Assembly (NCBI GenBank): GCA_946480245.1
Contig: CAMLIZ010000060.1
Coordinates: 1-24,644, forward strand
Length of the DNA stretch: 24,644 nucleotides
From: an uncultured Pseudomonadota bacterium
GTDB taxonomy: Bacteria; Pseudomonadota; Gammaproteobacteria; Burkholderiales; Burkholderiaceae
Direction of reading: 5' to 3'
Part shown: piece by piece, positions 16,615 through 24,644 of the stretch
Position numbering within the stretch: the first letter of the stretch is position 1
How the letters are laid out: every line of letters starts with the position of its first letter
Notes under the pieces: generated by a model
Database searches by the model: none
Told to the model about the DNA's origin: nothing
The model's input: the letters and a program-made list of their open reading frames with translations, nothing else
Program-made: the position numbers and the translations under genes

Positions 16615-17435
16615 GGGGAGGAGGTGTCCTGCAGATAGGCCAGCTCGGCCTCGCTGAAACCGGCAGCGCGGCGGGCGGGCGTGTTGAACGGGGGTTTGAG
16701 CCGCGGCGCGGCGTAGCGTTCGACCAGGCTGCGGTAGTGCGCCACCGGCTCCAGGCCGTCGCGCGCGCACAGCCACGCATACCAGCGGTTGCCCACGGCG
16801 ACGTGGCCGATCTCGTCGCGCAGGATCACGTCGAGGATCTGCACCGCGTGCCGGTCGCCGGCACGGGCCAGCTTGGCCTGGATGGGCGGCGTGGCGTCGA
16901 GCCCGCGCGCTTCCAGCGTGCGGGGCACCAGGGCCATGCGCGCCACGATGTCGTGTGCGGTCTTCTCGGTCATGCTCCAGAGGCCGTCATGGGCGGGGAA
17001 ATCGCCGTAGTCGTGCTGCAGGCTTTGCCGCAGATGCTCGCTCAGCAGCCGGAAATGCAGCGCTTCCTCGGCGGCCACGCGCAGCCAGTCCAGGTAGTAG
17101 GCATCGGGCATGCCGGCAAAGCGCCAGACCGCGTCGAGCGCGAGGTTGATGGCGTTGAACTCGATGTGCGCGATCGCATGCAGCAGCGCGGCGCGCCCTT
17201 CGGGCGTAAATGGCGAGCGGCGGGGCACCTGTTCAGGCGGCACGAGCGATGGTCGTGCCGGGCGACCGGGCAGCGCGGGCGAGCCGGGGAGCGCGGCATG
17301 CGTGTCCAGCGGTGCTCCTGCCTTTGCGGCTGCCCAAAGTGCCTGTGCCGCCTCGGCCTTGCGGGGCGGCTCGCACAGGCACAAGACCTGCAGGGCCTGC
17401 TCACGCAACTCCCTCCCTAGAATCGTCGGATCCAC
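16611..17435 (-). CDS. DUF455 ferritin-like protein
   Basis: From a GTG at 17435 the product has 274 residues, the usual size for DUF455. It resembles a ferritin-like four-helix protein with candidate diiron ligands: Glu92 (HAIAHIEF), Glu124 and His127 (EEALH), Glu176, and Glu208 and His211 (RDEIGH). The conserved stretch [13 protein letters not shown] lies just before the helices. Function in the family is unknown; a diiron oxidase or hydroxylase is possible. GAGG lies a few bases before the GTG; the frame is open upstream but runs antisense through the divergent carbonic anhydrase gene. Only 18 bases separate the two divergent starts. Its stop overlaps the MlrC-family start. Confidence 0.82.
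   Translation of the reverse strand: MDPTILGRELREQALQVLCLCEPPRKAEAAQALWAAAKAGAPLDTHAALPGSPALPGRPARPSLVPPEQVPRRSPFTPEGRAALLHAIAHIEFNAINLALDAVWRFAGMPDAYYLDWLRVAAEEALHFRLLSEHLRQSLQHDYGDFPAHDGLWSMTEKTAHDIVARMALVPRTLEARGLDATPPIQAKLARAGDRHAVQILDVILRDEIGHVAVGNRWYAWLCARDGLEPVAHYRSLVERYAAPRLKPPFNTPARRAAGFSEAELAYLQDTSSP
17418..17423 (+). promoter_or_regulatory. Possible -10 element for the gamma carbonic anhydrase gene
   Basis: TAGAAT lies 30 bases before the ATG at 17454 and inside the 5' end of the divergent DUF455 gene. No good -35 was found at 16-18 bases. Weak. Confidence 0.25.
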
Positions 17436-17453
17436 TTTGCCTCGGGCACCGTC

Positions 17454-17978
17454 ATGGCCATCTATCAATTGGGGGACGATACACCTCGCATCGCCGCAAC
17501 CGCCTGGGTTGCTGAGAGCGCCCAGGTCATCGGCAAGGTCGAGCTCGCTGACGACGCCAGCGTATGGTTCGGCACCGTGGTTCGCGGCGACACCGACTGG
17601 CTGCGCATCGGCGCCGGCAGCAACGTGCAGGACGCCAGCGTGCTGCACACCGACTCCGGCATCGAGCTGGTGATCGGCGCCAATGTCACCGTGGGCCACC
17701 AGGTGATGCTGCACGGCTGCAACATCGGCGACGGCTCGCTGATCGGCATCCAGTCGGTCGTGCTGAACGGAGCGCGCATCGGCCGCAACTGCCTGGTGGG
17801 GGCTGGATCGCTGGTCACCGAAGGCAAGGAGTTTCCGGATGGCTCACTGATCATGGGCTCGCCGGCGCGCGTGGTGCGCCCGCTCACCCCCGAGCAGATC
17901 GAGCGCCTCGCATGGAGCGCACGTCACTACGCGCAGAACGCGCGGCGCTTTGCCGCCGGGCTGAAGCGCATCGGATGA
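17454..17978 (+). CDS. Gamma-class carbonic anhydrase family protein
   Basis: The 174-residue protein is a left-handed beta-helix hexapeptide-repeat protein of the YrdA/CaiE type. The three zinc ligands of the gamma class are visible with canonical spacing: His65 in SVLHTD, and His82 and His87 in GHQVMLHGC. It should form a trimer with metal sites between subunits. Many bacterial members have metal sites but weak or no measured CO2 hydration activity, so catalysis is not certain. It diverges from DUF455 and is followed after 44 bases by hslO in the same direction. Confidence 0.93.
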   Translation: MAIYQLGDDTPRIAATAWVAESAQVIGKVELADDASVWFGTVVRGDTDWLRIGAGSNVQDASVLHTDSGIELVIGANVTVGHQVMLHGCNIGDGSLIGIQSVVLNGARIGRNCLVGAGSLVTEGKEFPDGSLIMGSPARVVRPLTPEQIERLAWSARHYAQNARRFAAGLKRIG

Positions 17979-18022
17979 CGCACCGTGGTTGAACCTAACG
18001 CCAGCGCCCCCAGGTGACACCG

Positions 18023-18994
18023 GTGAGCGAACTCCACAAATTCATCTTCGACGGGCTGCCGGTGCGCGGCATGCTGGTGCGGCTGACCGACGACTGGCAG
18101 GAACTGCTGTCGCGCCGCGAGCCGGCCGATGCGTTCGCGCCGCCCGTGCGCTCGCTGCTGGGCCAGATGGCGGCCGCCGGCGTGCTGATGCAGTCCAACA
18201 TCAAGTTCAATGGCTCCCTGGTGCTGCAGGTGTTCGGCGATGGTCCGGTGAAGTTGGCGGTGGCCGAGGTGCAGCCCGACCTGCGCTTTCGCACCACCGC
18301 CAAGGTGGTGGGGGAGGTGGCGCCCACGGCTCGGCTGGAGGCCATGCTCAACGTGCACGGCCAGGGCCGTTGCGCGATCACGCTCGACCCGCGCGACCGC
18401 AAGCCGGGCCAGCAGCCCTACCAGGGCATCGTGCCTCTCAACAAAATGGGGCACGGCGAGCACCGCGAGCCGCTGCAGGAGCTGTCTGACGTGCTGGAGC
18501 ACTACATGCTGCAAAGCGAGCAGCTCGACACGCGCCTCGTGCTGGCCGCCGACGACCATGTGGCCGCCGGCTTGCTGATCCAGCGCCTGCCAGTGGAGGG
18601 CGAAGGCAACCTCGAAGGCCGCCGCAATGAAGACGACATCGGCCTGAGCGAAGGCTTCAATCGCATCGCGCATCTGGCCGCCACCTTGACGCAGGAAGAG
18701 CTGCTGCAGCTCGATGTGGAGACGATCCTGCACCGCCTCTTCTGGGAGGAGAAGCTGATCCGCTTCGAGCCGCTCACGCCCAGCTTCGCCTGCACCTGCT
18801 CACGCGATCGGGTGGGGCAGATGCTCAAGGGACTGGGCCGCGAGGAGGTGGACAGCATCCTCGCCGAGCGGCCCGAGGTGGAGATCGGCTGCGACTTCTG
18901 CGGTCGCCAGTACCGTTTCGACCCGGTGGACGTGGGCGAGCTGTTCACGCCCGCGGGCAACCAGCCGCCGGCGGGCAGCGGGCTGGCGCACTAA
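18023..18994 (+). CDS. hslO: Redox-regulated chaperone Hsp33
   Basis: The 323-residue cytoplasmic holdase is activated by oxidative stress. The N-terminal core begins SELHKFIFDGLPVRG, typical of Hsp33. The C-terminal zinc switch has Cys257-x-Cys259 and Cys290-x2-Cys293, all four conserved, so redox sensing should be intact. GTG at 18023 is preferred because AGGTGA precedes it by 5 bases and it matches the family N-terminus; an in-frame GTG at 18014 would add three residues. The stop lies 6 bases from the stop of the converging NadR-like gene. Confidence 0.95.
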   Translation: MSELHKFIFDGLPVRGMLVRLTDDWQELLSRREPADAFAPPVRSLLGQMAAAGVLMQSNIKFNGSLVLQVFGDGPVKLAVAEVQPDLRFRTTAKVVGEVAPTARLEAMLNVHGQGRCAITLDPRDRKPGQQPYQGIVPLNKMGHGEHREPLQELSDVLEHYMLQSEQLDTRLVLAADDHVAAGLLIQRLPVEGEGNLEGRRNEDDIGLSEGFNRIAHLAATLTQEELLQLDVETILHRLFWEEKLIRFEPLTPSFACTCSRDRVGQMLKGLGREEVDSILAERPEVEIGCDFCGRQYRFDPVDVGELFTPAGNQPPAGSGLAH

Positions 18995-19000
18995 CGCCGG

Positions 19001-19669
19001 CTAGCTGCCACCACGCAGCGCCACGTGCTCGCATTCGGGCACGTCGCACTCCTCGCACACCCAGCGCCACTGCGGCCGAGCCGCCTCGCGTGCCTGCAAC
19101 CGGGTGAGAAGGCCAGTGGCGTGCGGGCGCGTGCGCAGCAGCAGCGGCGTCGCGCCGTCGAGTGCCGCCTCCAGTCGCGCCGGGCCGGCGCCGGCGACCA
19201 CGCTCCAGCCGATCCCGGCGCTGCGCAGCGCCGATCGCACGGCGGTGTCCACCGGTGCGCGCACATGGGGGCCGTCGCGCTGCAGGCCGTCCGCCTGCCA
19301 GGGCAGGTCGAGCGCCGTGAGCAGCGTGAGCGCATGGCCTTGCTGATGCGCCAGTGCCGCGGGATACAGCGAGCGATCGCTGAACAGCAGCTCGCTGTAC
19401 ACCGCGGTCATCAGCGGCGTGGTGTCTGCCACCACGAGGTCGAATCGCGCGGCGGCTTCGTCGATGCGGCGCGCCTGCTCGGCCGCGATGGCGGCCTGCT
19501 CGTCGGCGCGCGGCGTGCGGCCTTGCACGTCGCACCATTCGCGCAGGTACTCGCCGACCCACATGCTGCGCAGTCCCGTGAGCTCACTCAGGCGTGCGGC
19601 CAGCGCCTGTGCCAGCGCTGTCTTGCCGGTGCTCTCCGCGCCGACGATCGCGACGCGCAGCGCACTCAT
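19001..19669 (-). CDS. NadR-like ATPase, probable ribosylnicotinamide kinase
   Basis: The 222-residue product matches the C-terminal kinase half of NadR without its DNA-binding or adenylyltransferase parts. The P-loop is GAESTGKT (10-17), followed by WVGEYLREW and a VVADTTPL segment (Walker B region). The ATG overlaps the stop of pnuC in ATGA, and since PnuC imports nicotinamide riboside, phosphorylation of that substrate to NMN is the likely role. Unusually, the C-terminus carries Cys205-x2-Cys208-x4-Cys213-x-His215, a possible metal-binding knuckle not part of the classical NadR kinase. The frame is open far upstream through pnuC and beyond, but this is read-through of other genes. Confidence 0.83.
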   Translation of the reverse strand: MSALRVAIVGAESTGKTALAQALAARLSELTGLRSMWVGEYLREWCDVQGRTPRADEQAAIAAEQARRIDEAAARFDLVVADTTPLMTAVYSELLFSDRSLYPAALAHQQGHALTLLTALDLPWQADGLQRDGPHVRAPVDTAVRSALRSAGIGWSVVAGAGPARLEAALDGATPLLLRTRPHATGLLTRLQAREAARPQWRWVCEECDVPECEHVALRGGS

Positions 19670-20286
19670 GCCGCAGCCGCCTGGCGCTGCCATGCGCGCC
19701 AGCCCGCCAGCGACATGCCGGCGAACAAGGCATACAGCAGCACGGTGAGCCACAGCCCCTTGTAGGCGAAGAGCGCCACGCTCACGGTGTTGACGAGCAG
19801 CCAGGTGGGCCAGTTTTCGATGTACTTGCGCCCGAGCAGCCACTGGCCGGCGATGCTGAAGGCCGTGGGGAAGGCATCCCACCAGGGCACGTCGGTATCG
19901 GTGTAGCGGCGCAGGAACAGGCCCAGCAGTGGCCAACCCGCCAGGGTCAGCAGCAGCAGCCGATAGCGCGCGCGACCGGGCAGGCCACGCACCGCGAGCT
20001 TGTGGCCCTTGGCGTCCGTGGCCCGCAGCCACTGCCACCAGCCCCAGGCGGCGATCAGCGCAAAGAAGATCTGCAGCGAGGCGTCGCCATACAGCCGGCT
20101 GTGCCAGAACAGCAGGCAGTACAGCAGCGAACTCACGATGGCGAGCGGCCAGCCAAGCGGGTCGACGCGCATGTTGCACACGACCATCCACACGGCAAGC
20201 ACGAAGGCCACGATCTCCAGCCAGGTGATGGGGCTGCCCCACAGCGTGAAGGCGCTGGCCAGCAGCGCCTGCAGCACGCCGTTCAT
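19666..20286 (-). CDS. pnuC: Nicotinamide riboside transporter PnuC
   Basis: The 206-residue inner-membrane protein has about seven hydrophobic segments and the PnuC hallmark region: WPLAIVSSLLYCLLFW followed by GDASLQIFFALIAAWGWWQW. PnuC proteins mediate facilitated diffusion of nicotinamide riboside, which is trapped by phosphorylation, here presumably by the NadR-like kinase whose start overlaps the pnuC stop. The ATG follows the ftsB stop directly (TGAATG). No NAD-related riboswitch or repressor site was seen because no gap exists upstream, so expression probably follows the eno-ftsB transcript. Confidence 0.92.
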   Translation of the reverse strand: MNGVLQALLASAFTLWGSPITWLEIVAFVLAVWMVVCNMRVDPLGWPLAIVSSLLYCLLFWHSRLYGDASLQIFFALIAAWGWWQWLRATDAKGHKLAVRGLPGRARYRLLLLTLAGWPLLGLFLRRYTDTDVPWWDAFPTAFSIAGQWLLGRKYIENWPTWLLVNTVSVALFAYKGLWLTVLLYALFAGMSLAGWRAWQRQAAAA

Positions 20287-20562
20287 TCAGCGCTTGGGCG
20301 TGATCTGGACGAGGATCTCGTCCGGCTTGATCATGCCCAGCTCGTTGCGCGCGCGCTCTTCCACCATCTCCAGGCCTTCGCGCAGGTCGGCCACCTCGGC
20401 GGTGAGCTGCTCGTTGCGCTGGCGTGCGGCCTCGTTCTTCTGCTGCTGGTCCGCCACCTGGCTCGCCAGCATCACGGTACGGGGAAGGCCGCCCTTGCCG
20501 AACCAGAGTTCGGCGTGCACCAGGGCGAGCAACGCGACGAGCAGCAGCGTGACGAGGCGCAC
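20287..20562 (-). CDS. ftsB: Cell division protein FtsB
   Basis: The 91-residue bitopic protein has an N-terminal membrane segment at about 3-17, then a coiled coil rich in Gln, Asn and Glu at about 35-70, and a C-terminal LGMIKPDEILVQI stretch typical of FtsB/DivIC. It acts with FtsL and FtsQ in the divisome. Position right after eno is conserved in beta- and gammaproteobacteria. Translation seems to start at GTG (20562), 12 bases after the eno stop, without a good ribosome site, suggesting coupling to eno translation. Confidence 0.92.
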   Translation of the reverse strand: MRLVTLLLVALLALVHAELWFGKGGLPRTVMLASQVADQQQKNEAARQRNEQLTAEVADLREGLEMVEERARNELGMIKPDEILVQITPKR

Positions 20563-20574
20563 TTAACAGGGCAT

Positions 20575-21936
<1,362 letters not shown>

Positions 21937-21940
<4 letters not shown>

Positions 21941-22230
21941 TCGGTGCCGTCGACCACGATCATGTGGACGCTGCCGGCGCCTTCGCGCAACGAGCGCGCG
22001 TGCGTGTAGGTCTGGCTGTCGTAGAAGGCCTTGGCCTGCGCTCGGTCCTTGAACTTGAGCACCACGAGGCGGCTCGGCGCCCAAGGGCCCTCGAGCACCT
22101 CAGGCGCACCACCGCGCACCAGGATCTCGGCACCGTGCTCCTGCATCGCCTTGGTGGACCATTCGCGGTACTGGGCCATCTTGTCGGCGTCGGTGATGGT
22201 GACGTCGGCGATCACGTAGGCAGCAGGCAT
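21937..22230 (-). CDS. DUF1330 family protein
   Basis: The 97-residue product is a small ferredoxin-fold (dimeric alpha/beta barrel-like) protein of the DUF1330 family: it begins AAYVIADVTITDADKMAQYREW, has the RGGAPEVLEGPWAPSRLVVLKF core and ends in an Arg/Glu-rich helix plus strand. Function is unknown. It lies 10 bases after kdsA with a GAGGA inside the end of kdsA, and before eno, a position shared with other Burkholderiales as I recall. Confidence 0.88.
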
Positions 22231-22240
22231 CTGCAGGTCC

Positions 22241-24644
<2,404 letters not shown>

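Noticed and set aside
15211..16638. Plus-strand 475-codon frame opposite the MlrC-family gene
   Set aside because: Antisense shadow of a gene with clear metal-binding motifs.

Overview
The window looks like chromosomal DNA of a betaproteobacterium of the order Burkholderiales, probably near the Rubrivivax/Ideonella/Leptothrix group. The evidence is the high GC content (about two thirds by eye), the strongly G/C-biased third codon positions that open long false frames on the antisense strand, the phaC-phaA-phaB polyhydroxybutyrate operon with Cupriavidus-like proteins, and the gene order pyrG-kdsA-eno-ftsB. No tRNA, rRNA, insertion sequence, CRISPR array or prophage was seen. The genus is an inference.

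Left part (1-6422, minus strand): a surface-adhesin module. A Nudix hydrolase gene is followed by a LapB-type ABC exporter with a degenerate C39-like domain and a LapC/HlyD-type adaptor. After a hairpin comes the N-terminal 683 residues of a giant LapA-like type I secreted adhesin that runs off the left edge. The adhesin has an N-terminal retention module, a candidate LapG dialanine cleavage site, and cadherin-like and VCBS-like repeats.

Middle part (6491-12720, plus strand): a tight three-gene group of a small fumarylacetoacetase-family hydrolase, a zeta-class GST isomerase and PgeF. Then come the phaCAB genes with their own upstream region, ending at a hairpin terminator. A small membrane protein gene on the minus strand overlaps the 3' end of pgeF and diverges from phaC. 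Next (12759-15066, plus) is a polar amino-acid type ABC importer (binding protein, one permease, ATPase) joined by GTGA overlaps.

Right-middle (15118-19669): an M81/MlrC-family metallopeptidase translationally coupled to a DUF455 ferritin-like protein (minus). These diverge from a gamma-class carbonic anhydrase and hslO (Hsp33, plus). Right end (19001-24644, minus): pyrG (5' end missing), kdsA, a DUF1330 gene, eno, ftsB, pnuC and a NadR-like kinase, packed with overlaps or gaps of at most 75 bases and apparently read as one long unit that adds nicotinamide riboside salvage to a conserved housekeeping cluster.

Nothing here is clearly a new biological system. The points most worth following are the LapA-type adhesin with its PAAG site, the DUF455-MlrC coupling, the NadR-like kinase with a cysteine/histidine tail, the metal-type KdsA signature, and a small coupled ORF ahead of eno.
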